A stretch of 64,000 bases of DNA from NCBI RefSeq assembly GCF_019930585.1, contig NZ_CP082839.1, forward strand, positions 3,344,001 to 3,408,000. The letters are read 5' to 3'. The notes beneath the pieces were generated by a model, which had not been told where the DNA came from, did not search any database, and saw only the letters and a program-made list of their open reading frames with translations. Shown here piece after piece: positions 17,878 to 26,081 of the stretch (the stretch's first letter is position 1; each line of letters starts with the position of its first letter). The stretch is from Sphingomonas nostoxanthinifaciens (lineage in GTDB: Bacteria; Pseudomonadota; Alphaproteobacteria; Sphingomonadales; Sphingomonadaceae). The translations under genes and the position numbers were made by a program.

Positions 17878-18524
17878 GGCTGCACATCAGCCTTACGCGG
17901 ACCCTGCTCGTGATCGCCCCTCATCCCGATGACGAGACCATCGGTGCTTTCGGTCTGATGGCGCGGATGCGTCGTCGCGGCGCGAACGTACGCGTCGTCG
18001 TAGTCTCCGACGGGGCCGGATCGCATCGAGACAGCCGGTCTTGGCCAAGCGCGAGGCTGATTAGGGAGCGTCGCCGCGAAACGCGCAATGCTGCCCGACG
18101 GATCGGCGTATATGCGCCCGCCTTGACCTTCTTGGAGCTGCCGGACGGTGGATTGGCTGAGGCGCTGAGTAACGTGACGCGGCTCGTCGGGCGCGAAGTG
18201 CGCCGTGCGCCAAAGCCTCTGCTGGTGATCTCGCCCGCGCCGACTGACGATCATCCCGATCACCGCGCGGTGGCCATGTGCGTAGCAACCCTGCGCGTGG
18301 CGGGTGTCAGGCGGCTGGCCTACCCGGTGTGGCCCGCCGGCTCCGGCCTCCGGTTTGCCCGGACGTTTATGTTGACCGCTCGCGAGCGCTTCGCCAAGCG
18401 CAGCGCCATCCGCAATTACCGCACGCAGACCGGCCGGATCGTCGACGATCCGTTGGGATTTGCGATGTCGCCCACGCAGATCGCAGCCTTCGCTCGGCCC
18501 GCCGAGACGTTCGTCGCCTTCTGA
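17874..18524 (+). CDS. PIG-L family (LmbE-like) deacetylase
   Basis: A protein of about 216 residues starting at TTG 17874, inside the previous stop. The zinc-binding signature VIAPHPDDETIGAFGLMARM and the second motif APTDDHPDHRAVA are intact, so the enzyme should be active. The family removes N-acetyl groups from GlcNAc-containing glycolipids or pseudo-disaccharides. Placed after a glycosyltransferase and before a methyltransferase, it likely exposes an amine for later modification. The methyltransferase ATG shares its last base. Confidence 0.88.
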   Translation: MRLHISLTRTLLVIAPHPDDETIGAFGLMARMRRRGANVRVVVVSDGAGSHRDSRSWPSARLIRERRRETRNAARRIGVYAPALTFLELPDGGLAEALSNVTRLVGREVRRAPKPLLVISPAPTDDHPDHRAVAMCVATLRVAGVRRLAYPVWPAGSGLRFARTFMLTARERFAKRSAIRNYRTQTGRIVDDPLGFAMSPTQIAAFARPAETFVAF

Positions 18525-19141
18525 TGCGTCCAATTACTCTCGCGGGCTTTGCGGCCAAGTTCGACGCCGACAGCGATCCTTGGCGAACTTTCGACGATCC
18601 TGACGAAGCCCTCAAGCGGCAAGCGATCCTTCATGCGATGGGACCGGGCCCTTGGGGGCGTGTTCTCGAACTTGCCGCGGGAAATGGGTCTAACAGTGCG
18701 GCGATAGCCCCGCGAGCGCTCCGCCTCGATGCAACCGAGGCCACGTCGAGCGGAACTGCTCTGGTCGCCAAAGCCATCCGGTCCCGCTCGCCCCGCGCGC
18801 GTGCCATCAGGCTCGCGGTTCCAGCCCACCTGCCACGTCAGCGTTACGACATCATCGTGGTTGCGGAACTTCTCTATTACCTGGCGCCCTTGGCGATGCG
18901 CCGAACTGCTCAGGATGCGGCGGCGGCCCTGAAGCATCGGGGCTTCCTGGTACTCGCACACCACCGCATCGACTTTCCAGATTTCGCCCAACACGCTGCG
19001 CGGATACAGCAGCGCTTTCTCAAGGCCACGGGACGCGACTGGGTTGTTCGCGAAGTCCGTCGGAATTGCCACTGGTCGGTGCTGGCTTGCAGCCCGCGCC
19101 GCCGCCGCTCCCCGCGTCCCCGACCAGGTCGGCCTTCCTGA
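18524..19141 (+). CDS. Class I SAM-dependent methyltransferase (NodS-like context)
   Basis: A 205-residue protein starting MRPITLAGFAAKFDADSDPW, with the SAM-binding loop RVLELAAGNGSNSAAIA and the strand DIIVVAELLYYL. The small size, N-terminal PW motif and position after a PIG-L deacetylase resemble NodS-type N-methyltransferases that act on a deacetylated amino sugar. That substrate is inferred. TGATG coupling to the deacetylase fixes the start. The C-terminal tail is Arg/Pro-rich (PRRRRSPRPRPGR). It is the last gene of the four-gene operon. Confidence 0.85.
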   Translation: MRPITLAGFAAKFDADSDPWRTFDDPDEALKRQAILHAMGPGPWGRVLELAAGNGSNSAAIAPRALRLDATEATSSGTALVAKAIRSRSPRARAIRLAVPAHLPRQRYDIIVVAELLYYLAPLAMRRTAQDAAAALKHRGFLVLAHHRIDFPDFAQHAARIQQRFLKATGRDWVVREVRRNCHWSVLACSPRRRRSPRPRPGRPS

Positions 19142-19159
19142 TCGGGGGGAAAAAGTCGC

Positions 19160-19759
19160 TTAGCGTCGATCCGCCGGTAGTTGAACAGTCGGCCCGAGGG
19201 TGCTGACGATCTGGCGCGCATCGAAGGCGCGGATGTTGTTCTGGGGAATCGGGCCTCGTCTCATGACGACCTGGGCAGTCGCTTCAAAACGATCGACCGT
19301 GTGAATATCGAAATCGTTGAAACCGCCGCCCCAGGCTCCCCATCCTCCCCACGCGGGACCACGTCCACCGAACCGTCCATAATAGCGCCAAGACGGGCCC
19401 CAGCCAGCACCGAGGCCACCATATCCGTAGCCGGCCCCCCCGATGCTGCCGGTGGTGTAGGTCTGCGTCTGGCGATCGGTGTCCCGATCCACCGTAACGA
19501 AGTAGTCATACCCCTTTTCGAGGGTCAACTGCGCCGCGCGAAAGAACAGGTAGCGCTCCACGGTGTCGCGGGAGGTGACGCTGTTGCCGGCGAAGTTGAC
19601 GAGATAACGATTTGGCTCGATTTGCCGTTCGCTGTAGCCGGCACGATCGAAGCCATGGCCCGTCGCGGGCCGAAAGCGGGTTTCAGTCGCACAACCGGCG
19701 AGAAGCAAGGTCGTCGTTGCGAGCCCAACCATTAGAGCCTTACGGCGAAATCTACGCAT
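19160..19759 (-). CDS. Lipoprotein with DUF4136-like domain
   Basis: A 199-residue exported protein. The signal peptide MRRFRRKALMVGLATTTLLL ends in the lipobox LAGC (Cys23). The mature part has YLVNFAGNSVTSRDTVERYL and LTLEKGYDYFVTVDRDTD, typical of the CC0125/CC1285-type envelope lipoproteins, followed by a Gly/Trp/Tyr-rich stretch (GYGYGGLGAGWG). It is probably anchored in the outer or inner membrane, with unknown function. It converges with the methyltransferase gene and leaves only 18 bases between them. Confidence 0.82.
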   Translation of the reverse strand: MRRFRRKALMVGLATTTLLLAGCATETRFRPATGHGFDRAGYSERQIEPNRYLVNFAGNSVTSRDTVERYLFFRAAQLTLEKGYDYFVTVDRDTDRQTQTYTTGSIGGAGYGYGGLGAGWGPSWRYYGRFGGRGPAWGGWGAWGGGFNDFDIHTVDRFEATAQVVMRRGPIPQNNIRAFDARQIVSTLGPTVQLPADRR

Positions 19760-19998
19760 GAATATACTCCAGCCGCCGGTGTGGCAGGGATCATGTGTAG
19801 GGCAGCTAACAAATACCTTCCGTGAACAGCGTGCTAATTCTTAAAATATTTTAATAGCTTAGCGTATCGGCGCTCGATCTTGGGGTAGCATCGAAAGGCG
19901 TTGGATTTTGGCCGGAAGGCCACTGCATGATCGCGAGCCGCTCCACGTCATCGCAGCAACTGGACGCTGGCTGGCAGATGAGATGAGCCAATAAGCTA

Positions 19999-20034
19999 GC
20001 CGGCCGGCCACCGCATAAAGCGGCACCGGCCGGC
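19999..20034. terminator. Hairpin downstream of the Hsp20 gene
   Basis: GCCGGCCGG at 19999-20007 and CCGGCCGGC at 20026-20034 form a 9-base-pair stem; the loop contains CCGC/GCGG. It lies 8 bases beyond the Hsp20 stop. No T run follows, so it is a candidate terminator or mRNA-protecting structure. Confidence 0.5.
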
Positions 20035-20041
20035 CTGACGA

Positions 20042-20515
20042 TCAGGCCGCCTCGCGGCCCTCGTCATTCGGACCCTCGAGCCGATCGTTCGCGGCGGGTG
20101 CGCCGCCGATCTCGATCTTGCGGGGCTTCATGGCTTCGGGAACCACGCGCTTCAGCGCGATCGAAAGCAGGCCGTTCTCGAAGCCGGCATCGCCGGCCTC
20201 GATGAAGTCGGCGAGCTGGAAGCGACGCTCGAAGGCGCGCGTCGCGATGCCGCGATGCAGGTAATCGCCCTGTCCATCATCATCGGCGCGCTTGCCGGTG
20301 ACGGTCAGCTGGTTCTGCTGCGCGACGATCTCGATATCGGACGGCGCGAAGCCCGCGACCGCCAGCGTGATCCGGTAGCTGTCCTCGCCTTCCTTGACGA
20401 TGTCGAAGGGCGGATAGCCGTCGTCCTCGCGAAGACCGGTTTCAAGCAGGTTGAACAGCCGGTCGAAGCCGACGGTCGAACGGCAGTACGGGGTAAAGTC
20501 GAAAGCAGTTCTCAT
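20042..20515 (-). CDS. Small heat-shock protein (Hsp20/alpha-crystallin)
   Basis: A 157-residue chaperone starting MRTAFDFTPYCRSTVGFDRL. The alpha-crystallin domain spans about residues 35-130 (YPPFDIVKEGEDSYRITLAV, QNQLTVTGKR, GLLSIALKR), followed by an acidic tail. It holds unfolded proteins for Hsp70 or Clp systems. GGAGG 9 to 13 bases upstream sets the ATG at 20515; a longer frame to 20695 is not needed. The leader contains a ROSE-like motif, so translation may be temperature-controlled. Confidence 0.93.
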   Translation of the reverse strand: MRTAFDFTPYCRSTVGFDRLFNLLETGLREDDGYPPFDIVKEGEDSYRITLAVAGFAPSDIEIVAQQNQLTVTGKRADDDGQGDYLHRGIATRAFERRFQLADFIEAGDAGFENGLLSIALKRVVPEAMKPRKIEIGGAPAANDRLEGPNDEGREAA

Positions 20516-20560
20516 TTCCAAATCCTCCATTGAAGCGATCTGGACATGCGTTGCGCCGGT
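20516..20560 (-). promoter_or_regulatory. ROSE-like RNA thermometer candidate in the hsp20 leader
   Basis: On the minus strand the leader reads TCGCT, seven bases, then AGGAT around the Shine-Dalgarno (20522-20538). TCGCT matches the ROSE element's conserved UYGCU box, which pairs with the AGGA of the ribosome site with a G-G mismatch. GC-rich arms lie further upstream. ROSE elements are common before alphaproteobacterial hsp20 genes. The fold was judged by eye only. Confidence 0.42.
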
Positions 20561-20758
20561 ACAAAAGAGCCGACGCCCTCTATGTCCCGCCGGACCCGAA
20601 CACGGCGCCCGGCGAAATTTAGATAATTTTCGCAGCAGGGCCTTCAAGAGGTTTGCGGCGCGAAAAATGTGAAGCGGGTTCAACGCTCCCGACATTTTGA
20701 ATCCGACGTTTCAGTTCCTATCTAAGCTCATGAAAACACGGCCCATACGGAGGACAGG

Positions 20759-21022
20759 ATGGCGAATGGCTGGGCGCCCGATGGCGCCGTGCAGGATCAG
20801 ATCGACGACACCGTGAAGGACGCGGTTTTGCGCGCGCGGGGCATGATGCCGGCGGGCGAAGGCAGCGATGAATGCGACGATTGCGGCGAGGATATTCCGG
20901 CCGCCCGCCGCGCCGCGCTGCCCGGTACACGAACGTGCGTGGCGTGTCAGGCCAAGCGCGATGCGACGATCCGCAGCGTCGGCATCAATCGGCGCGGCAG
21001 CAAGGACAGCCAGCTGCGCTAG
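20759..21022 (+). CDS. DksA/TraR-type C4 zinc-finger protein
   Basis: An 87-residue protein starting MANGWAPDGAVQDQIDDTVK, with the zinc finger CDDCGEDIPAARRAALPGTR and TCVACQAKRD. The finger and the C-terminal GSKDSQLR are typical of the short TraR/YbiI group, which may enter the RNA polymerase secondary channel. ACGGAGGACAGG gives a strong ribosome binding site. It is alone in its transcript and converges on the cupin gene. Confidence 0.88.
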   Translation: MANGWAPDGAVQDQIDDTVKDAVLRARGMMPAGEGSDECDDCGEDIPAARRAALPGTRTCVACQAKRDATIRSVGINRRGSKDSQLR

Positions 21023-21040
21023 GGGGCCGCGCTGTAGCTA

Positions 21041-21541
21041 TTATCTCCACAGTTCGACGAGAGGCCCGGCGAGGCCCTCGACAGGATCTGCGTCAGGGAT
21101 CGGCAAAGCAGCCATACGCTGCCGCGCCTCTTCGCTCGGTGCCTCCCGGCAGATGTCCCAGTCCTGACCCTGCGGGTAGGCACCGACCACGAGAAAATCG
21201 TCGCTTGCCCGAACGCCGCAATGCCCGGTGCCGGTCGGAAGAACGAGGGCGTCGCCCGCCTCAACGCTGATCTCGCGGCCACCCGGCCCACCAATCTTCA
21301 GCGTCGCTGAGCCGGCCGCTACGCCGAGCGCCTCATGGGCGGTCGAGTGATAGTGGTGGTAATCATACACGCCGTCGCGCCATTGCGGCGGCCAGCCATT
21401 CTCGTCGAACGACGCCTCGAATGACTTGGCCGTCTCCTCGCATGATCCGACGTGGACGGCGCCGCGATACAGGAGCACCGGCAGCCTGGGATTGTTCGGC
21501 ACCCGGTCGTGCTCGGGCAGGAGGAAGCTTTCGGTCTTCAA
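21041..21541 (-). CDS. Cupin-domain protein
   Basis: A 166-residue single cupin. Motif one is YDYHHYHSTAHEALGVAAGS with metal-type His and Glu residues; motif two is GDALVLPTGTGHCGV. The start is a TTG at 21541 overlapping the exonuclease stop by TTGA. It resembles uncharacterised YjlB-like cupins; the substrate is unknown. It is the last gene of the LigD / exonuclease III / cupin transcript. Confidence 0.8.
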   Translation of the reverse strand: MKTESFLLPEHDRVPNNPRLPVLLYRGAVHVGSCEETAKSFEASFDENGWPPQWRDGVYDYHHYHSTAHEALGVAAGSATLKIGGPGGREISVEAGDALVLPTGTGHCGVRASDDFLVVGAYPQGQDWDICREAPSEEARQRMAALPIPDADPVEGLAGPLVELWR

Positions 21542-22365
21542 AGCGGCGCTCCCGCCTGGCTTGACGCGGCCGGCTTCTGGCGGCGCTTCGGTTTGTCGGC
21601 AAGCTCGATCCACACCGGCGCGTGGTCGCTGGTTTTCTCCCAGCCCCGCACATGGCGATCGACCTGCGCATCGACGAGGCGGTCGGCCAGTGCGGGACTC
21701 AACAGAAGGTGATCGATGCGCAAGCCCGCGTTGCGGGCGTAGGCGTTCCGGAAATAGTCGAAGAAGGTGTAGATGACCTCGCCCGGATGGATCGTCCGGA
21801 GCGCGTCGGTCCATCCCTGATCCAGCAGCCTGAAATATGCCGCTTTCACCTCGGGCGCGAACAGCGCATCGTCGAGCCAGCGCTCGGGTTTGTAGACGTC
21901 GAGATCGGTCGGCATGACGTTGAAGTCGCCGGCGAGCATCACCGGCAAACCCGTTTCGAGCAAGCCGGCCGCATGCTCGATCAGCCGCTCGAACCATTTG
22001 AGCTTGTAATCGAACTTCGGGCCGGGCCGCGGATTGCCGTTGGGCAGATAGAGGCCCCCGATCAGGATGCCGTTGATCGCCGCCTCGATGTAGCGGCTAT
22101 GGCTGTCGTTCGGATCGCCCGGCAAGCCGCGACGTGTCTCATGGATTTCGCCGACCTGGCTCAGGATGGCGACGCCGTTCCCGCTTTTCTGACCATGCCA
22201 GATCGCGTCATAGCCAAGATCGCGAATCGCGGTCTCGGGAAACTTCTCCTGCGGCGCCTTCAGCTCCTGCAGGCAGACGATGTCGGGCTGCTCCTCCTCC
22301 AGCCAGCGCAGCAGCACCGGCAGGCGGCCATTCACGCCGTTCACATTGTAGGTGGCGATCTTCAC
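21538..22365 (-). CDS. xth: Exonuclease III (Xth family AP endonuclease)
   Basis: A 275-residue enzyme starting VKIATYNVNGVNGRL from a GTG at 22365 that overlaps the LigD stop. Motifs of the EEP fold are intact: Glu in CLQELKAPQEKFP, GGLYLPNGNPRPG, GDFNVMPTDLDVY and the catalytic SDHAPV. It cleaves at abasic sites and trims 3' ends in base excision repair. Coupling to LigD is frequent in bacteria with an end-joining ligase. Confidence 0.93.
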   Translation of the reverse strand: MKIATYNVNGVNGRLPVLLRWLEEEQPDIVCLQELKAPQEKFPETAIRDLGYDAIWHGQKSGNGVAILSQVGEIHETRRGLPGDPNDSHSRYIEAAINGILIGGLYLPNGNPRPGPKFDYKLKWFERLIEHAAGLLETGLPVMLAGDFNVMPTDLDVYKPERWLDDALFAPEVKAAYFRLLDQGWTDALRTIHPGEVIYTFFDYFRNAYARNAGLRIDHLLLSPALADRLVDAQVDRHVRGWEKTSDHAPVWIELADKPKRRQKPAASSQAGAPL

Positions 22366-24250
22366 AGGTCGGGCAACGTCTGGTCGGCGCGACCCCAGCC
22401 GGCGAGCGCCTTGGAGCCCGCGCGCTTCACCAGCTCGGCGGCATCGCCAACGTGCCAGTGGGCTGGCGTGTCGATCGTCTCCATTTCCTTCCACGTAATC
22501 GGCGCCGCGACTGGCGCGCCCGATCGCGCGCGGACGCTGTAAGGCATCACCGCCGTCGCGCCGCGCTGGTTGCGCAGATAATCTACGAAGATGCGGCCCT
22601 TGCGCTGTACCTTGGGCAAGGCAGCCGTGAAATTGGCGGGATCGCTTTGCGCGACGGCTTGCGCGAGTCGATGCGCGAAGCTCTTCACCTCGGGCCATTC
22701 GGCGCGCGGCACCAACGGCGCGATGACATGGATGCCCTTGCCGCCGGTGACCATCGGAAAGGTCTCCAGCCCGATCGACTGGAGATGTCGCGGAAGTGGA
22801 ACGCCGCCTTGCGCACCGCCTCGAAGTCGAGGCCCTCGTCAGGATCGAGGTCGAACACCAGCCGGTCTGCCTTTTCGACATCCTCGATGCGCGCGCCCCA
22901 GCCATGAAACTCGATCGTTCCCATCTGGACGCAGGTCAGCAGCCCCTCGGGTGTATCGACGTAGAGATAGGGCTCCGTGTGCCCGTCCTTCTCCAGAATG
23001 CCGACCTGGCGGACGGCGTCCCCGAACATGCCGGCGTCATGCTTCTGGAAGAAGCACTTCTTGGCGCGGCCCTGCGGGCAGCGCACCAGGCTGATCGGGC
23101 GGCTGCCGGCCCAAGGCAGCATGACCGCGGCGACGGCATTATAGTGGTCGGCGAGCTGGCCCTTGGTGACGCCGGTGTCGGGATCGATGATCCGGTCGGG
23201 ATTGCTGATCTTGACCGACGATGCCGCCGGCGCGGCGGCTTCCTCGACCGGCTTTTCACTTTCGAGCACCACGGCTTCGGGCTTCTTGTCCTCGCGCAGG
23301 CCAAGATAGCTCGGATGCCGGAGCGTGCCCTCGTTGGTCATCTCGGTATAGGCGATTTCGGCGACGAGCGCCGGCCGCAGCCAGTGCGCGCCGCGGACCT
23401 CGGCGCGCGGCGCCTTCACGGTCGCGACAGTCTGCTCGAGTGGCTGCATGATCTCCATCAGGCGATGCAGTTCGGCGGTGTTGAAGCCGGTCCCGACCTT
23501 TCCAGCATAGCGAAGCTCGCTCTTCTCATGGACGCCAAGGATCAGCGAACGGAATGACCGCGACTTGTCGGAGGGGGTCCAGCCCACGATCACGAATTCC
23601 TGGCGCTTGATGCATTTGGTCTTGAGCCAGCCGCCCGACCGCGAGCCGACATATTTGCCCGTGGCGAGCTTGGAGATGACGCCTTCGAGGCCGACGGCGC
23701 AGAACTGGTTTAGCAGCTTCTCGCCGTTGCCGACGATATGCTCGGAGTAGCGCATTCGGCTGCTCGCCTTGGGCAGGATGTGCTCGAGCTTCTCCTTGCG
23801 CTCGGTGAGCGGCAACTTGGTCAGGTCCTCGCCGTCGAGTTCGAGGAGGTCGAACGCGTAATAGTCGATCGTGCCAGGTGCGCCTTTGAGTGCGCCCTGC
23901 AGCGCCTGGAAGCTCGATCGGCCGTCGCCGTCGAGCACGACGGCCTCTCCGTCGATCAGCGCCGACCCGACTTTCAGTCTAGCGGCTGCCGTGACGACGT
24001 CGGCGAAGCGATCCGACCAGTCGAGGCCCGAGCGCGTATAGGCGCGCGCCTCGCCGCCGCCGACCGCGATCAGGACCCGGTAGCCATCATATTTCATTTC
24101 ATGAAGCCAGCGATCCCCGGTGGGCACCGTGTCGACGAGCGTGGCGAGCTGGACCGAGCGGAAGGGCGGCGGTTTCAGAGCGGATACGGGTGCGCGACGC
24201 CCTGGCTTGTCGCCCGTGCGGGATTTGGCGGGCGTGGCGGCGCGCGCCAC
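22362..24250 (-). pseudogene. ligD: LigD ATP-dependent DNA ligase/polymerase, disrupted by a one-base frameshift
   Basis: The N-terminal part (24250 to about 22790) is an ATP-dependent ligase with the catalytic Lys in LHEMKYDGYRVLIAV, then the start of the primase-polymerase domain (ISLVRCPQGRAKKCFFQKH, GTIEFHGWGARIEDVEKADR). The frame is lost at about 22787: minus-strand GACATCTCC should read GACCATCTCC. Homology resumes in another frame (MVTGGKGIHVIAPL, to LPDL). A single C deletion explains this, so it is a recent mutation or a sequencing error. The PE nuclease domain is absent, and no Ku gene is nearby. The ligase part could still be made. Confidence 0.85.
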
Positions 24251-24336
24251 TGGGTTAGGCGTCCTGGCTCATCCTGCATAGACTCCCGCTGGAGCGGAGT
24301 CGTTCCCGACGTCAATCTATGACAAATGGATGGCGA

Positions 24337-24519
24337 CTATTTGAGCTTGGCGGCTGCTGCGTTCAGTTTCACGCGATCATTGCCGATCTTCTTGATCAGA
24401 CCCTCGGCCTGATCCTTCGTGATGCCGTGCTTGCGGGCGAAGTAGTTCACTTCGTAGCCTTCGCCGCCGGCAACTTTACGCCTGTCGGCTCCGCCTCGTT
24501 TCGACCTGTCATCTGCCAT
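24337..24519 (-). CDS. DUF3606 small protein
   Basis: A 60-residue protein starting MADDRSKRGGADRRKVAGGE, with GYEVNYFARKHGITKDQAEG and IGNDRVKLN, the complete DUF3606 pattern. The family is small, basic and common in alphaproteobacteria, with no established function; it often lies near stress and DNA-repair genes. It lies 86 bases upstream of ligD on the same strand. An in-frame ATG three codons earlier (24528) is possible. Confidence 0.82.
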   Translation of the reverse strand: MADDRSKRGGADRRKVAGGEGYEVNYFARKHGITKDQAEGLIKKIGNDRVKLNAAAAKLK

Positions 24520-24577
24520 TTCGTGCACCTCCTACTTGGCGCAGAATCGTTCATCACAGCCAGCGGTTCCCCGCGCG

Positions 24578-25543
24578 CTACGCGGGAGGCTCGCCGCCAC
24601 CCGGTCGGCTGGCCGTCGCGATCCGGCCGGTCAGGGTCCGCCGCAGATTGACGGCGGCGGTCTTGCGGCCGTTCCAGGCCGGATCGATCTCCGCCGCTTC
24701 GCTGACCCTGCCGATCAGAACCGGGAGCAAGGCGAGCTTCGCCGAGCCGTCCGCGGTATGCGTCACGACCTGCGTCGCATCGTCGATCGCCTTGGCCCGG
24801 CGGTTCGGAAGCTCGAGTCCGCGCACCGTCACCGCGACGCCGGTGACGACGCGCGGCTGATTGGGCACGAAAACCTTGTTCTTATGCGCGCGCAGCCGGT
24901 GACGGCCAACGATTTGGCGCGCCGCCTGCTGCATCGACCGGCTGGCAAACCGACCGCTGATCGTCATGTCGTCGACATAGAGAGTGAACGCGCAACTTTT
25001 GGCCACGGCCAGTTCAGCGATCTCGTCGAACATCGGCTTGTAGGCCCAGAAGGACAGGATGCAGCTTGCATTGCCGCCGGTCGGCAGATGCCCGCCGATC
25101 GTCAGCAGCCGCGTCATCCGGCTCGCGACATCGGCGGGATACTCCATCAGCTCGTGGAAGAAGCTGTAGACGGCCGCCGCGCGCACCGATGGAAAGAACT
25201 TCTTGATGTCGAGCTTGACCGCGCTGTCCTTAGCGCCGTGCTGCGACGCGTTAGTGACATAGGATCGCTGCCGCACCCCCGAATGCAGATAGTCGGGCGT
25301 CTCAATCTGCTGGAGCAGCTTGGCCACCCGGGCATGCACCTGCTTGAGCAACGCCTTGGGCTCCTCGATCAGCCGGCCGGTCTTGCGGTCGGTGCGCACG
25401 AGGTAGTTCGCTTCCGCGTTGCGGACGAGATAGGCAAGCTGGCCCGGCGAGATGCACAGGATGTGGGCCAGCCGCGCCGGCGAGGTCAGCTTGAACAGCG
25501 CGCTGCCACGTAGGCTAACGCGCTTGGCGCACCTTCTCGCCAT
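24578..25543 (-). CDS. Retron-type reverse transcriptase
   Basis: A protein of about 321 residues. Retron-specific marks are present together: NAxxH in SYVTNASQHGAKD before KLDIKKFFPSV, the catalytic YVDDMTIS, and VTG in RVVTGVAVTVRG. LPTGGNASCILSFWAY is the central template motif, with an unusual GGNAS. The enzyme would copy part of a structured RNA into multicopy single-stranded DNA. The ATG at 25543 is preferred because AAGGGG lies 6 bases upstream; the reading frame overlaps the HTH gene. Retrons are antiphage tripartite systems, and neighbours here are defence genes. Confidence 0.9.
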   Translation of the reverse strand: MARRCAKRVSLRGSALFKLTSPARLAHILCISPGQLAYLVRNAEANYLVRTDRKTGRLIEEPKALLKQVHARVAKLLQQIETPDYLHSGVRQRSYVTNASQHGAKDSAVKLDIKKFFPSVRAAAVYSFFHELMEYPADVASRMTRLLTIGGHLPTGGNASCILSFWAYKPMFDEIAELAVAKSCAFTLYVDDMTISGRFASRSMQQAARQIVGRHRLRAHKNKVFVPNQPRVVTGVAVTVRGLELPNRRAKAIDDATQVVTHTADGSAKLALLPVLIGRVSEAAEIDPAWNGRKTAAVNLRRTLTGRIATASRPGGGEPPA

Positions 25544-25856
25544 GCCGGTCCCCTTCATCGGGATCGTCGGCTGTTACCGTCGCGATCCAATCCAACATCT
25601 TCACGACCTTGCCGGCCACCGCGGTACGAACCCGGTCAGCAGCCGGCGCCCCGTCCGCCTGCTCGGCGAAGAACATCAGCGACGACACCGGAATGTTGAA
25701 GCCGTCGGCGTATTTCTGAAGCACCTCGATGGTGACCTTCTTGTCACCCCGTTCCAGCTCCGTGATGTAAGACTTAGACAGGCCGACGCGCTCAGCGACC
25801 TGGGTCTTGTTCAGGTCGTGAAACACGCGCACCAGTCTAAGGGCTTCATTCAACAT
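25515..25856 (-). CDS. XRE-family HTH protein of the retron operon
   Basis: A 113-residue protein. Residues about 5-60 form a Cro/CI helix-turn-helix (LNKTQVAERVGLSKSYITEL, ERGDKKVTIEVLQKYADGF). A retron with a small HTH partner resembles the type VI arrangement of published retron classifications. It may repress the operon or act as effector or antitoxin. AAGGAGG lies about 12 bases before the ATG. Its 3' end overlaps the reverse transcriptase gene by 29 bases. Confidence 0.88.
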   Translation of the reverse strand: MLNEALRLVRVFHDLNKTQVAERVGLSKSYITELERGDKKVTIEVLQKYADGFNIPVSSLMFFAEQADGAPAADRVRTAVAGKVVKMLDWIATVTADDPDEGDRHGEKVRQAR

Positions 25857-25883
25857 CTGAACTTTGACCCTCCTTGATGACGC

Positions 25884-26081
25884 CTAGGAGTGACGGAACA
25901 AATCCATAATGGAGGAGATCAGTTTCACGATGGCCGAAGCCATCTTGATCACCCCCAGGAGAACAGCCCGGTTCCTTGCGATCGCTCGCAGGCCCCGCCG
26001 CACCGCTTTCGCGATCTGGCGGACCGTCTGTCGTCCGTACTCCCACAACCCGGCGTCTGGGCTCTCAGGCAAGTTTGCCAT
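25884..26081 (-). CDS. 65-residue basic/hydrophobic peptide of the retron operon
   Basis: A short gene starting MANLPESPDAGLWEYGRQTV. The first half is basic (RRGLRAIARNR) and the second a continuous hydrophobic or amphipathic helix (AVLLGVIKMASAIVKLISSI) ending MDLFRHS. GGAGG with an 8-base spacer gives an excellent ribosome binding site, which argues for a real gene. It lies 27 bases upstream of the HTH gene. The size and hydrophobic helix resemble membrane-active toxins of type I modules. No family is recognised; the toxin idea is inference. Confidence 0.68.
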   Translation of the reverse strand: MANLPESPDAGLWEYGRQTVRQIAKAVRRGLRAIARNRAVLLGVIKMASAIVKLISSIMDLFRHS

